From: Cristatella mucedo
Taxonomy: Eukaryota; Bryozoa; Phylactolaemata; Cristatellidae
Direction of reading: 5' to 3'
DNA length: 64,000 nucleotides
Assembly (NCBI GenBank): GCA_009760855.2
Contig: WPIO01000023.1
Location: 559,501-623,500 of the forward strand
Part shown: piece after piece, positions 1 through 11,945 of the stretch
Layout of the letters: each line of letters begins with the position of its first letter
Numbering within the stretch: position 1 is the stretch's first letter
Made by a program: the position numbers and the translations under genes
Notes under the pieces: generated by a model
Seen by the model: only the letters and a program-made list of their open reading frames with translations
Databases searched by the model: none
Told to the model about the DNA's origin: nothing

Positions 1-140
1 AACAACTTCTTACCGACCTGCGCTCAAGGTCCCCTATCAAGTAATACGAGGCACCATCGAATGCATTTGATGACCGAGGTCGTGGGCTCGAGCTCCGTGG
101 CATAAGTGAAGCATCTGAGTTCTCCTAGGATGCTAATGCT
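1..140 (+). repeat. SINE A fragment (tRNA-derived)
   Basis: Contains the family's B-box region gaggtcgtgggctcgagct and the start of the tail (tgagttctcctagg). The tRNA-like 5' end is not clear. Confidence 0.6.
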
Positions 141-1247
141 AATGCTATGCTAATGAATTATACTCAATTATATATTTATCCAATGCTAGCACACCCAAAT
201 GAAGCTGGACCAAAAGCAGCCTGTCCGGATCACTGGCTAATGCAGATTAGCTTCGGATCAGCCTGTCCGGCTCAGCCGCCTATCCCAAATGCCTAATTAC
301 CGACTGTCTTTATACACAGGCCAGACAGCAGAGCCCTTGTCACAGTGACCCTCGAGCCTCGGCTTAACTGCAAGAGATAAAGGTACACTGACAAAGCAAC
401 CGCTTGCCCTTCGGCCAGACCAGCAAGTCTATTACTCTCAGCAAGTCTTTCTCTCCCCACTACAATAGGTTTTGGGAAGATGATCAATGGGCCTCAATAC
501 TCCCTGGATCGACCCGGAAGATATGCGTTGGGCAGCCGAATTGCCAGGTCTTTCAGCATTGCTGAGATTGGCTCTTTTGCAAGGCAAGGTCTGGAACCTC
601 CTCAGCTTAATCATGGCCATTAGGATGTATGCATTAGTCATCGAGCTAGGGATTACACACGTGCAGACAAGGTCCCAGTCCTAGCAGCCTTATCTGAAGA
701 TTGGCCACGACAAATAGCCAGGTACAACTTTCACCTCTGCGTACACTGTAATACCTCCACTCTAATGGGACAAATCCAAAGGTAAGGCAAAGAAAGCATA
801 CCGAGATAAGCCACAGAGCCCCTAAAAATACAGAACCTATCAACTGGCTAACCTGCTGCTCCAGGTCAGACCGGCTGCTTTCCAGCCTAATTTTATAAAG
901 CACATTGACCATATTTAATGGCACGGCCCTATTACCAAGTGACTTCGTGAAGGTCATGTCGAACCAAAGCAGTAATGGACTGGCTCGCTGGACTACTACT
1001 ATTAGCAAAACAGGAAGGGGTAAGTGACTGTACTAAGTCCTTAACGTATTGCAGTTCCTGGCATATCTGGCAAGTCACGAATGCAAGTGGACATATAGAG
1101 TCCCTTTGCGACATAATACTAAAGCAATATAATAATAAAAAATAAGACAATTGCACAGCACCATAAGAGAACTAAACCACCTTTTAGGAACTGGAATTAT
1201 ATCCTGGAAAAGAAGAACACCAATTGGCCAGCATACGGGAACATATA

Positions 1248-1331
1248 AAGGATAATGCACAAGCACAAAGCAAACAAGGATAATGCACAAGCACAAAGCA
1301 AACAAGGATAATGCACAAGCACAAAGCAAAC
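1248..1331. repeat. 28-bp tandem repeat, three perfect copies
   Basis: The unit begins aaggataatgcacaagcac and is repeated three times without a mismatch, 84 bases in all. It creates a short repetitive reading frame on the minus strand with no other sign of coding. Confidence 0.95.
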
Positions 1332-1394
1332 GAGAGGAACAGGTAGGTTTGCAGCTTCCTTTTAGAAGTCACAATATGTCGTGACATCAGCCTT

Positions 1395-1590
1395 CAGGTC
1401 CCCTATCATGCAGGGCAACGACTTCAAGGTTCTATTACTCACTTTTAAGGTTCCTTCCATTCTTTTGTTCCTGGCTTACCTCTCTGAAATATTTACTCCT
1501 AATACGTCGTACCACATACTCCTCTGACTCGAGTCGTTGAGCTGTTCCTCTAACCAATCCCCAATCCTTTGAAGACTGCCTTCAGCCTCT
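1395..1590 (+). repeat. LINE clade 1 fragment (RT C-terminal region)
   Basis: The sequence around ttcaaggttctattactcac and gtcgtaccac matches the C-terminal coding part of the better copies at 50,095 and 58,220. It is decayed and 5'-truncated. Confidence 0.65.
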
Positions 1591-1599
1591 GTGTCTAAT

Positions 1600-1745
1600 C
1601 CCAGTGGTAAGGTGCTCGCTTTTCACGACCTAGGTCGTAGATTTTGGTCCTGTAGTGAGAGTATTGCCAACTGCAAACGACGGTGATAGCCTTTAAAGGC
1701 TCTTCTGCTACTATAAAGATGAGGCTGTTAAATCGGCTAACCGTT
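1600..1745 (+). repeat. SINE B copy (tRNA-derived)
   Basis: The tRNA-like head ggtaaggtgctcgcttttca is followed by the family body gtgatagcc - aaggctcttctg and the tail gaggctgttaaatcggctaa. The same order occurs at 35,345, 36,925 and 42,765. Confidence 0.75.
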
Positions 1746-1901
1746 TTTCAGTTCATATGTTCCAATTGCCCGGAACTGACTATTGACTTTAATCAAGACA
1801 TCCCCTTGCCTTGACAAAATTGTAAAGGAAGCTATAAAAAAGCACCTTGTCTTCACACCATTTGCTCTGCTCATATGAATTGTCCTTAAATATATAAATA
1901 T

Positions 1902-2042
1902 AATTCATTTGTATAGCGCCCCTAGAGAACTTAATCTCTATTCAGGCGCTTCACCTATGCTACAGGGCTTGAGCCCACGACCTCGGCCGGACCTTGGTTG
2001 AGGCGAGCACCTTAACCACTGGGCCAAACCAGCTCGGCAGTC
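1902..2042 (-). repeat. SINE A copy, nearly full length
   Basis: Read on the minus strand it begins with the tRNA-like head tttggcccagtggttaaggt, then the B-box-like cgtgggctcaagccc, and ends with gattaagttctct and gcgctatacaaat. That tail matches the 3' end of the resident LINE. Confidence 0.8.
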
Positions 2043-2179
2043 CTTCAAGCGCTTGTGCACGCTGAAATTAGTGTACGTGTTTTTGTTACTATTTAGCAGT
2101 GAGATCAAGTGTATGCTTCCTCGGGCCTCTACACGGTAGGATTTCAGACCTGAGAACCTAACAAGTAAATGATAAAATT

Positions 2180-2290
2180 GAAGATCGACTGATTAAACAC
2201 CCACATTTATACAGTTGGAGAAGAACCTTAGCGGCTATCACTCCCCTTACAGCAGGCAATAAGGTATTGCCTTCAGCTGAACTCTATCCC
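2180..2290 (-). repeat. SINE B fragment
   Basis: On the minus strand it carries ggcaatac, gtgatagccgctaaggttct and tgtttaatcagtcgat, the body and tail of SINE B. The tRNA-like head is missing. Confidence 0.55.
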
Positions 2291-2751
2291 ATGACATGGG
2301 TCGTAACATGTTTGGCAGGTCACTTATATTGATGTTGTTCTGTGCTGCATGCATGTTAGGCTCAATTGGATAGTTGCCAACTACAGCAGACAGTGCCTGG
2401 CATGAGCTGCACCGGCAAAGAACAGTTCACCACCTTACATCCATGTTGAGTTGCTGGGCAGCCAAACTGTGCTGTAAAAGCAAACATTGCAACGAGATGC
2501 TTGCTTTACAAAAATTGGATTTTGAAATGTGCATCTGTGACTGGCCGATGCAACACTTCTCTCATATCATATGCTTCTATAATACTGTGTCCTGCAATCG
2601 GTCCGTCGATAAGATGAATGTGGTCTTGGATAGCACCACCAACAAACCTAGTCAGCTGATCGGCTGCTAAATTTGCTCCTTCTGCAGCAGCTTCTAAGCT
2701 CCTCCGTGGTTGTGTTGGCTCGCCTTGCTGAGAGCTGTCGCTTCTCCTCAG

Positions 2752-2883
2752 ATTGTCGTTTGACGCAAGCGCTTCGATCGAGAAGGCTCGCCGCTTTATC
2801 AGCTTCTACGAGCAGGAGGGCATCGGCAAGGATCGCATTCTTGTAAAGCTGGCCTCGACCTGGGAGGGCATCCAGGCGGCTCG
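2752..2883 (+). CDS. TALDO1: Transaldolase exon with the Schiff-base lysine
   Basis: The exon reads [15 protein letters not shown] then [17 protein letters not shown]. The acceptor follows cttctcctcag and the donor is CG|gtatgt. It enters with two bases owed and leaves in phase 2, which the next exon completes as Arg. It carries the catalytic lysine. Confidence 0.93.
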
Positions 2884-5800
2884 GTATGTCGTATATTGCG
2901 CGGCAGCAAGCACTGCTTGAGCAGGTGCTCTGGCCGAGGTACAATACCGTGGCCTGCTGCTCGCTGATTGGTCTGTTGTGGTTACGTGCCGTGTCCATCT
3001 AGGCATATTTCTCTGACCGACCAGAAAGCGACTTGCTGACTGGTTTCCCCTTAGGCAGATGCAGTTGTGATCCGGCTGCCTGCCTGCTTTGCGATGCCGC
3101 CATGTGGGTGCTCGTAGCGGCTGCTCTCTCGATGAGACGCAGTCGTATCTTGTGACTCGGTCACGTCACACACACACAAAAAGTGTGGCAACCAAGGCGA
3201 GCCTGCCTTTTTGTCACATCGCTTGCTCCATCGTTGTGAATTTGTTCTTTGTGTGCTTGTTCGTGCTAACATTGTGCATGCTATCACAAACTATATTGAC
3301 ATACTTCCTTGCTTCTATATATAAAGTGCCTAGAAAGAGATTAAGTTTTCTTAGGGCGCTATACAAATATTACTAAAATGGCACAAATGTGTACCACCAT
3401 TAAGCTCTCAGCTTCGGCAACGCTAGTGTTTTTTCTGTAACTTTCGCCTAGTAAGCTGTTGTTCCATACTTGCAGCATAGTTGGCTGTATTCCTGCAGCT
3501 CGGCCCTTACTTGAACACATGGGACATATGCTCCTCCTCTACCCAAAAGGTTGCATGGAACATTAGGGCAGGCTGTAGTTGCTGCCTGCTGAACTCAAAT
3601 GGTGACACGAAGCTCCGTGGTGTGTAAGCCTGGTGCATTCGCGACTGCTCCCTGCACCGTGCATCGCTTTTTCTCGTACAGCGCCAGCATTAATTGTGCA
3701 GTGTGTTATGGCCAAGATGTTCAAAATAATTTTTCTAACTGCTAAACAAAAACATTATAAACGGAGCCTTACCCTGATGCTGCATAACTCTCTCGGCTCC
3801 GTTTAGATAGATGTGAACCTGTCGAGGTGCTACGCGTTGCTTTCTCTCTGCCTCGATGCTCTGGGCCTCGCGCGTGCGCGTTACGTGCCACTTGCTGCCC
3901 ACAATGCAATTTTTTTCTCGCCACTTAAAGTGAGCTGGAAAAAGAGCACGGCGTACACTGCAATCTGACGCTGCTCTTCTCCTTTGCCCAGGTGCGTACG
4001 TGCGTAGTGCCCGTGCGCGCGCTCCTGCGCCCAGCCTTGAAAGGCATCTGCTCCTTTTCTCTCTGTTCTTGTTCATCCGGCATACCGTCGACGTGCCGAA
4101 CCTGCTGTAGGCCGTGGCCTGCGCAGAGGCCGGTGTCACGCTAATCTCGCCGTTCGTTGGGCGCATCTACGACTGGCACGTGAAGAACAGTGGACAAAAG
4201 GACTTCGCTCCTCTGGAGGACCCAGGTTGGCAACGAGGGAGTTGGGCGGCAGCTAGCCTTGTCCTACTTGCTAGTGAAAGTGCCACTCGGTGATCGAGTG
4301 AAAGGCCTAGTTCTGCTTTCTACCTGATTCGGTTCATCCGCCTTTTGGCGAACTTTGTGCCAAGTCTCGTTGTTTTTTGGGTCTGCATCGGCTCAGTAGG
4401 AAGTGGCTAGCTGTGCACAATACACTTGCATGGTGTGCTTGAGCCGCCGTGCTCTCAGCACTGACCTCGTCATGGCCAGGCGTGGCATCCTGGTCTCTTC
4501 TTACCGAGCAGCTTGGGTAGCACTGCTACGGTCGTTACGGCCTGCTCGTGCGAACAATCTCTGACCTCGCATGGCCTCCTGCCTTAGGTGTGATCAGCGT
4601 GACCAGGATATACAACTACTACAAGAAGTTTGGCTACAAGACGGTCGTGATGGGAGCGTCGTTTCGCAACGTCGGCCAGATTACTGCGCTAGCAGGCTGC
4701 GACCTTCTGACGATCTCGTGAGTAGTTTGCTGCGCCGAGCCGGAGCTCTGCACGACAGCATTCCGAGTGGCCGCTCTAAGCTGCCGCCGTCCCTGCTGGC
4801 TGCTCGGGCGTCGTGTCGTGGCGTCCTTCCTGCCTGCCGTCGTGCGAACTGTGCGCCCATCTTTGCAGCCCGAAGCTGCTCGAAGACCTCTCAAAAAGCC
4901 ACGTGCCCATCGAGCAATACCTTTCGGCTGAGAAAGGTGAGTTTCTTTTGTTATGCGCATACGAATGTCGTGTGCCGATGCCCCCCCCCCCCCGTGTTTC
5001 AGCCCACGCTTTGCCTAGTGAGGCCAGGCTTTGTCAGCAACGAAGCAGTAGTCTCACATCGTCGCCACAGCGATGGCACAGTCAGAGCCATGATCTGTCC
5101 AGGTGGTCATCACTCGCGTGCTTGCTCCTCGTGCTTGTTGCATAGTGTGCGCTTAGATACTTGGTTTCCCCCTCCCAATAGCAGCATTTTGCCGTCTTGC
5201 CTCCATAATATGAACGAACTCGACTTTGATGTGTATTGATTGGAATTGTGTTGTTCCACTCGCAGCTTCCGGCTTTTTTGTTGTGGATTCGCTGTAACTG
5301 TCGCAGTTGCTCAAAAATGCTGTGCAAGACTAAAAATCCTGTCGTCAAGAAAATAAGGTTAAGCTTCATTAGCAATTGTTTGCAGTTCAGTCACCACGTT
5401 ATTCTGGATGCCAGAGACAACAGCTTTGCTCTGCAACTCGTGGTCGGAGACTCGTACCACCCACTCTTCTGACTCAAGTCGTTTAGCTGTGCCTTTAACC
5501 GATCTCAATCCTTTCGAAAATATCCCCAAAGCCTGCGATTTGGTTCTTTGTTCAACTTTGTTCGGCTTCCATCATTTTTGTGTAAGCGATCGAGTTTACA
5601 GTGGATCGTTGTATTTGACTGCCAAGGTCTTCACTTGCAGGCATGTGAAGTGAGCGCTTATGCCACCACATCTTCAGGTCGGACCGAAATAGCGTTGTGT
5701 GAATGGATGTCTGCAGCCAAATGCTAGCACGTTCGTGTGCACAAAGGAAGTGCGGATTTTTAATGAGCACTTCACTCGGATGCTTTGGTTGGTTTTCTGA

Positions 5801-6828
5801 ATTTTGGGCAAACATGAAAAGACTTAGCACAAGTCACACTGGAGAGTTGTCTTTAGGTGCACGCGAAGCCTGCTGGTTTTTGGTGCACTTAGATTAAGAG
5901 TTTGCAGGTAGACTTTATTTTCGTTGATTGGTGTTTGCTGCATTACTTTTCTTTTAGAACTCGGCGGCTAAGGCATGCTTTGGTTGCATGTTGGACTAGC
6001 CATGCCTGGTGCAGCTTGTTAAAGCTGTTGTGTAAAATGGATCAATGGCTCGAATGCTCTCGTTTATTAGCAAAATCGGGGGGGGGGGAAGAGGGGGAAT
6101 TTTTAAATACTAGAAAATATACTGTATTTGTTACGTTGCCATTCCTGAATGTGCAGACTGGAAAGAAAAAGTAGGCTAATGCTTCCAGTAGCTTTTGGAA
6201 TGATTTTGACTTGAAAACCCAGCCTATACATGTCTCTTAACCCCAGCACACTAGTTTCCATCGATGTACCAACTGATGGTCCCAAAGGTACCGGTGTCTT
6301 TTATAGTGCCTAATTCTGGGTTTAGGTTGGTTTTGCAGCAACGCATTCTAATTCTCTGAGCTTTAATCCTTGTGGGCATCAAAGATTGCTACTGCATACT
6401 GGATTTTGTATCACAATTAGTCATTGAATTATTTACTTATTTTGGTGGCCCTTTCGCCCCCAGTTTTGTGATAATTCCTAGAAAATACCGATATGTGTGG
6501 TGCAGCCGTGATTGTCAATCCAAGTGTGTAAATAAGTATAGCAACACCTACTTTCGGAGCAGAATAGGTAAATGAATCGTTTTGCTCGTGCGTATAGAAT
6601 CTCCGTATTTTCCTGCCTGTGTGGTGTTTTGCGTAGGATCAACGGCATTTCTTGCTCGTTTTAGCTCAATCGTCGAACATAGATCGAGTGGAGATGAGTG
6701 AGAGCAGGTTTCGCTGGATGATGAACGAGGATGAAATGGCCAACAGCAAGCTATCGGAAGGCATTCGAAAATTTGCCGAGGATGCTGAAAAGCTCGAGGC
6801 CCAAATTCGCAAGCTGCTGCAACAGTAG
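2752..6828 (+). CDS. TALDO1: Transaldolase, partial gene (six 3' coding exons)
   Basis: Transaldolase moves a dihydroxyacetone unit between sugar phosphates in the non-oxidative pentose phosphate pathway, in the cytosol. Six exons join in phase: 2752-2883, 3931-3991, 4111-4225, 4588-4717, 4869-4936 and 6665-6828. The first holds the family's active-site segment [15 protein letters not shown]; the Schiff-base lysine codon is at 2846-2848. Later exons read [45 protein letters not shown] and [15 protein letters not shown], ending at a TAG stop. All junctions are GT-AG and the frame is kept throughout. The reading begins around residue 110 of the usual 330 to 340, and no exon for the N-terminal part was recognised in 1-2751, so it probably lies left of the window. 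The gene is convergent with HCF. Identity is near certain from the motifs. Confidence 0.95.
3225..3380 (+). repeat. LINE clade 1 3' end
   Basis: Holds the 3' UTR signature: cattgtgcatgct, then gtgcctagaaagagattaag, then gggcgctatacaaat. It lies in a transaldolase intron. Confidence 0.7.
3931..3991 (+). CDS. TALDO1: Transaldolase exon [20 protein letters not shown]
   Basis: This 61-base exon gives twenty residues after the split Arg codon. They match the conserved [11 protein letters not shown] strand of transaldolase. Acceptor is acttaaag, donor CAG|gtgcgt. Confidence 0.92.
4111..4225 (+). CDS. TALDO1: Transaldolase exon [19 protein letters not shown]
   Basis: It reads [19 protein letters not shown], then [19 protein letters not shown], the conserved [10 protein letters not shown] segment. 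The acceptor is cctgctgtag and the donor follows CCCAG. It ends in phase 1. Confidence 0.93.
4588..4717 (+). CDS. TALDO1: Transaldolase exon [20 protein letters not shown]
   Basis: It reads [38 protein letters not shown] and LLTIS, covering the conserved VMGASFRN strand and the AGCD-LTIS loop. Acceptor gccttag, donor TC|gtgagt. Confidence 0.94.
4869..4936 (+). CDS. TALDO1: Transaldolase exon [20 protein letters not shown]
   Basis: It continues TIS with [22 protein letters not shown]. Acceptor ctttgcag, donor AAAG|gtgag. A 13-base C run sits 45 bases into the next intron. Confidence 0.92.
4937..6664. other. Large transaldolase intron
   Basis: The intron contains a C13 run at 4981-4993, a LINE clade 1 fragment at about 5450-5560 (gtaccacccactcttctgac and onward) and a G-rich tract near 6078-6097. 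No further exon or gene was recognised. Confidence 0.6.
5450..5560 (+). repeat. LINE clade 1 fragment
   Basis: Short stretch matching the C-terminal coding end of the LINE copies around the tcgtaccaccc and caatcctttcg landmarks. Strongly decayed. Confidence 0.5.
6665..6828 (+). CDS. TALDO1: Transaldolase last exon, C-terminal helix and stop
   Basis: It reads [40 protein letters not shown] and [14 protein letters not shown], followed by TAG at 6826-6828. This matches the FRW-NED / [10 protein letters not shown]-terminus. A possible ATTAAA polyadenylation signal lies near 7,242. Confidence 0.93.
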
Positions 6829-8856
6829 TATCTTATGCTACAGCTTGTAATTTTGGGACAAAAGGTCACTGAAAAAAGAGAGCTCACTTATGCTGCTCCG
6901 CTTGGTTGTAAGCCTGCTGCTGCAGTGTCTCGGTGTACGAAGCAGCATGTCACTTGATTGGCTACTGCATGCTCATTCGTGTGATGAAACTGCTGTCAGC
7001 AACTTTATGTCTCAGATGCATTGTGGGAGCCTGATTTTCTTGTGGGCATTGTACTTTTTTGCAAGAATGCCGTTGTATGATGCATCATCCACTACTAATA
7101 CAAATGTGTCAAAGCTACTAACTGCAGCCTCAGCAGGTGTGATGACATTGTCATAGTTTGTAGACCAGTTTTCGTATGGGTACTTAGCAATGCGTTGGTA
7201 ACCACCATTATGGTATTGGTTGAAGTTTTTTAGGGCATTGCAAGAATTAAAGAGTTATGTGGCTGTGGTGCAGTGTGAATGATCGTGTTTTTCTTAAGGA
7301 TAATGGTTAAATATGTAATTACAGTGAGATACATTATGGCGGCCGCTTGTTTCAAGCCTTTCCCGGAATGCCTGGCCAGGGGCCTATACTTTTTACAAGT
7401 CAGCAGTACATATTCATGACAGCTGCCTGACCTGGTTTGGTCTCTATCGCGATGCCAGGTCGACATCTTTCTCATGCCAGCTGAGGGCAAACTAGCCACT
7501 TATCATCGACGTAATGTGTAACTGCTTGCTTAAAACTCATCCTACGTGGCATAGCAGTAACTCATACTCCTACCTGCTTGCCTTCATTGATTTCATGCAT
7601 GACTATGAATGGCCTCATGGTTGCTAAAGCAACATAGGAGTTATAGAATGAAATCCCTCGACAAATGTGAAGCCATTTGCTTTCGTAGTTCCATAAGAAT
7701 TTGAATATAAAAACGGCAATTGAACCAGCACCTATATTTTAGGGAATATAAAATACTCATTAAGCACAAATCATGAACTGTATATTGTATGTTGCCATTG
7801 TGGCCGCAGAACCGTCTTGCCGCTGGGAGGCTAAGCCAGACGGCTCTGTACTCAAACCCAATAGAACCACGATTTAGATTCACTTTTAATAGTTTTTTTC
7901 GTTTCCCACTTTTACGACATCGAGCTTTCTGTTGAGTGAAGTCATTTTGCCACCAATCACTAGTACACACGGCTACGAACTTAGCAGCGCGACTCCTGAA
8001 ATGGTCCATCATCAAAATATAACATTAAAATACTATTCATTGACGCAGATTGAATTGCACGTACTTCGTCTTCGGTGCTTTTGGCAGTCGGTTCCACGCT
8101 TTAAAGCGTGCTATTTAAATCTACTCTGTCTTGTTCCTTTCGAAATTTTCCGGTGACTGAATACAGATGGGTGATGGCAAACAATAGTCTAATGAAAGGA
8201 GCGGTGCAATGCTTCCACAGAGTTGCTAGTTCGAGGCAGGCCATAAGTGGCTCGATCCCTAACAGTCCGAAGACGTGTACTGAATAAAGGTGCGGCTCTG
8301 AGGTTGCGCCTCTCTCCAATGTAATTAATTGTCTTTCCAGTTCATCCGGACAATTTTTGACTAGCATTTCGAAGACGTAAGTTCCGCGGTATCATAATAG
8401 AATATGTTCGACGTTATAAGCTAATCAAAATATAGAAGATTTGTCAACAAATTCTTTGTCGGGGCTATTTTGTCTTGGGCAGTTTTGTGAGCAGGCGATT
8501 TTGTGAGCAGGCTATTTTGTGGGGAATGCCGTATGTCGTGATGTAATCAAACGCAAATCAGTTTGGCATAAAAAACCTAGCTGGAGATATTGATTTATTG
8601 TTCTACATATTAGCACATCAAAATTATTAATACCATCCTTATTAATACTTTCGGGTAATATAAACAGTAAATAAACACTGAAGCCTTTAAGCCGCCAATT
8701 AAGTTTATTTCTGCAATCCTAAGTTGACATAACTGCATTTTCTTGAGATAGCATGAAAATGCTGCTAGTATTAGACTGCTGTCTAAGTGTTCTTTGATAT
8801 ATCTTTGACATATTTACCGAGACAAGGGCAAAGTATTCTGGGGAAGCATTTGCTAA

Positions 8857-8902
<46 letters not shown>

Positions 8903-9420
8903 CATTTGTGTAGCGCCCTAAGAGACCTTGATCTATGTTCATGCGCTTGACATATGTAACGGGGCTCTAGCCCACGACCTCGGCCATCGAAGGCAGCTAA
9001 GATAAGTGAGGCGTATTTCGCCATGCCTGTCGAAGATATGGAAAAATACTGGATACATCATTTCACCTGTTAGATTACTAAGAAATGTAAAGAAGGCAAA
9101 ATAAAGAAACTGCTTGACATTTTTTGGTCATAGGAATATGAGAAACAATGAAAAAATTAAACGGATGAAATAATTTTATTTATTCATGACTGCTGTAATT
9201 TAATTTTTGCATGGGAAAAGAACTCGGACGTTTGCTATCCTAAGAATTTGGCGTGAACTCTCAAGCAGCCAACCAAATTATGCACATGTGATCACATGCG
9301 GATCTCATTCAGTCTATAGTGTGAGCCTTCCCTTCCCATCCAGAATTGTCTGGAAATCGTGAAACTTCAAGATCCTTGACATAAATGCTGTCCAGGCCGA
9401 ACTTCTTTGCCTCTGCTACT
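6829..9420. other. Intergenic region after transaldolase
   Basis: Transaldolase 3' UTR, then sequence with no gene recognised. Around 8,480-8,530 a short imperfect tandem of gcaggcgattttgtga type occurs. An AT microsatellite and a SINE A fragment lie at 8,861-8,990. Confidence 0.5.
8861..8990 (-). repeat. (AT)n microsatellite joined to SINE A fragment
   Basis: Bases 8861-8899 are pure AT repeat, followed at once by the SINE A tail and B-box region in minus orientation. The head of the SINE is missing. Confidence 0.8.
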
Positions 9421-11890
9421 TGATCTGCCTTCTGCCCTCTTATCATTAGTAGAAAGCTACAACCCGATGTTTACTGACATGCTAGACTTGTTGCACCGCT
9501 GACTAAACGCACTGTTCGTCCTCGCCCTGACGGCTTATGGCTTACCATGACAAAAAAAATAGCTATGTCAACTACGCAAAAGCTTGAGAAAGCATACAAA
9601 TCATCAGGACTGACTGCCTATCGACAGGCATAAGAGGACTACTGTAGATCGCACCAATCGATCCTGGAAAAGGCCAAGTGTAGCTTCTATAAGAAAATTT
9701 TGAATCGCAAATGCACAATCCATAAATTCTTACGTCCACGATCAACCATCTCCTTAACCCTACCAGGTTAGCTTTTATCCTAGTGATAGTTGTGGAGGTG
9801 ATCTAGCTGATCGCTTCTTTGTCAGTGTAGTTTGGTTCACGTACAACACAGAATGCCAGCCGACTACGAACACGTTTTTTCCTGCGCACGGAGCAGAGGG
9901 AGCACAACTCCCTTCGCCCCTCTCGCCCACTCAAGTCCCACTCCTCGACCTCGGCTTCTCACCGGCCCGCCCCGATGATGAATCCAGTATCTGTTCACAA
10001 GCGGGTTAGCAGGAGGAAAAATACCGGCCTCGGTTCAAGCCGCAGAGGCGGACCACAGCTGTGCACCGGCCCGTCTCGATGATACATCCAACCTCTGTAC
10101 CGGCCATCCCGACGATACTCCCAACAGCCGTTCACCGGTGGATTAGCAGAGGAACAATATCGGCCTGCGTCCGAGACACATCCGAGGTGGTGCAACAGCC
10201 AAGCGCTGGCATCAGCAGATTGCAGTCAGCAAGATTAACCAGATCAGAGAGTCCAACCCGAAGGGAGCAGCATCCCCTCTGGACTCCTGTCCCCCAATAA
10301 CACCCACCGGACTTTCCTCCCATAATTCCGTGCAACATCTCAACGTCTACATTCAAGGAGGCCGCAAGTAACCTCATTCTGAAATTTATCTACCCGTCAA
10401 AGAACTTGTCCTCTGGACCCTATTCCTCAAGTCCTACTTCTACGATGCATAGATCTGCTACTGACATGCATGACCAGAATTATAAATTTGCACTCTGCCT
10501 CGGGTCTTGTCCCTGGACTTTCAAAAAGACGGTAGTTAGGCTAATTAAGAAAGGAAAACTCGACTAAGAGAACTCGAGCAACTTCTGCCTAGTCTCTCTT
10601 CAACCGTTCCTTTCGAAGACACTAGAACGAGTTGTGCAGACTCTTGAAACTTCAAACCTAGCAAGCAAGTTCCAGTGTGTCTCTAGAGCGAATCCCTGTA
10701 CTGAATCAACATTGCATAGGGTTTATAACCACGTTACCAGGAATGCGGAATTAGGTTAAGTCTCTCTCCTTGCTTTGCTCAATCTTTCGGTAGCGTTTGA
10801 TCAAGTAACTGAAGAACGGCGTATCTCAGGGTATTGCATTTGGTCCGCTCCTTTTCAGTTTTTGCACTCCCTCTTGCGGAAGTAATCACGAAGAACAATC
10901 TAAGCTTTCGCTGCTATACAAATGACATTCAATGGTACCTTTGCTTTGATCCTTCCCAGCCCTTCAGCATGTTGAATTCTTCCAACTCCCTTGTTACATG
11001 CATTGATGACATGCACACATGGAGGGCAGCAAATTTTCTTTAATTAAATGGTGATAAAAACAACTTACTAGTTATGGGCAAAGCAAGTGTGATTCAGAAA
11101 TTGGAAAGCTTCGCTCACAATCGGCTGTGCCAGTCAGTATATCTCCTTTCGAATCTGCAAGAAATCTAGGTGCACTGTTCCAAAGTCACTGTTCATTAGA
11201 CGACCACATCAGCTCCCCACTCAAGTCTGCCTACTTTTATCTTCATAACCTTGATAGAATTTGGACTTGCTTAGACAGGGGTTACCACATCTTAATTGGT
11301 CCATGCATTTGTGGCATACCGTCTTGACTTCTGTCTCAACTGATGCAAAACGCGGCAGCTAGGCTTCTGTCGTGAGCGCCACAATATCCACATCACACTA
11401 CTTCTCGACGACCTGTAGACTCCCAGTCAAGCAACGCATCGACTTTCAAGGTTTTGTCACTCACATTTAGGTCCCTTCATTCTTTGGCTCCAGCCAACCG
11501 ACTATCAGATCTACTCCCCCATCAGGCTAAACCACTTTTCGGAATCTTGTCTACCTACACCTCGTACGAATCCTTTGGAGACCGTGCCTGTAGTTCAGAT
11601 GCTCCTAAAGCCTGGAACTCACTGCCGAACCGCGCTATATATTTTGACGCACGTATTTATGACAGCATTTAGTTCAGCACAGAGTTCACGTGATTCGTCT
11701 TTTGTGTGCTTCGTGCTGCCACTGTGCATGCTGCCACTAACCATATTTGCATGCTGACCCTGTACATGTCACCTCTAACCATGCTATGCTTGTTCATCTT
11801 GCATGCTACCCATAACCATTCGATCACCTTACAGCCAATATTAAGTGCCTAGAAAGAGATTTGAGTTCTCTGAGGGCGCTATAGTAGTAA
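9420..11890 (+). mobile_element. Decayed non-LTR retrotransposon (LINE clade 1), longest plus-strand copy
   Basis: Broken frames on the plus strand give pieces typical of an APE-type LINE: TVRPRPDGLWLT (linker region), LEKAYKSSGLTAYRQA, VSLLALLNLSVAFDQ (RT domain, usually LLVLLDLSAAFDTVDH), LCFDPSQPFS after the catalytic box, then RLPVKQRIDF. It ends with the 3' tail tgcctagaaagagatttgag and gggcgctata. Many stops and frameshifts show a dead copy; the stretch at 10,000-10,400 is not clearly LINE. The clade resembles the CR1/jockey group, but a phylogeny would be needed to say. It lies between the convergent transaldolase and HCF genes. Confidence 0.8.
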
Positions 11891-11945
11891 TGGCTCTTCT
11901 GTCGCTATACAAAAAGACTGTTTAATCAACTAGGATTTATCTATA
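11891..11945 (+). repeat. SINE B tail directly after a LINE tail
   Basis: The sequence aatggctcttctgtcgctat, then gactgtttaatcaactagga, is the SINE B 3' tail. It abuts the LINE 3' end with no head between them. Confidence 0.55.

Larger units (their letters stand above)
1..2751. other. Left flank or upstream intron of transaldolase, repeat-rich
   Basis: No transaldolase exon was recognised here. The stretch holds SINE A copies (1-140, 1902-2042), a LINE fragment (1395-1590), SINE B copies (1600-1745 plus, 2180-2290 minus) and a 28-bp triple repeat (1248-1331). The open reading frames seen here look like chance frames. Confidence 0.6.

Noticed and set aside
3735-4166. A 143-codon minus-strand frame
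   Set aside because: It overlaps two transaldolase exons on the other strand and contains no recognisable domain.
4634-4960. A minus-strand frame across the transaldolase exons
   Set aside because: The plus strand there encodes clear transaldolase motifs with good splice sites; the minus frame is a shadow.
10061-10377. Overlapping frames on both strands near 10,100-10,370
   Set aside because: They lie within the decayed LINE and use its GC-rich linker sequence; no independent gene signal.
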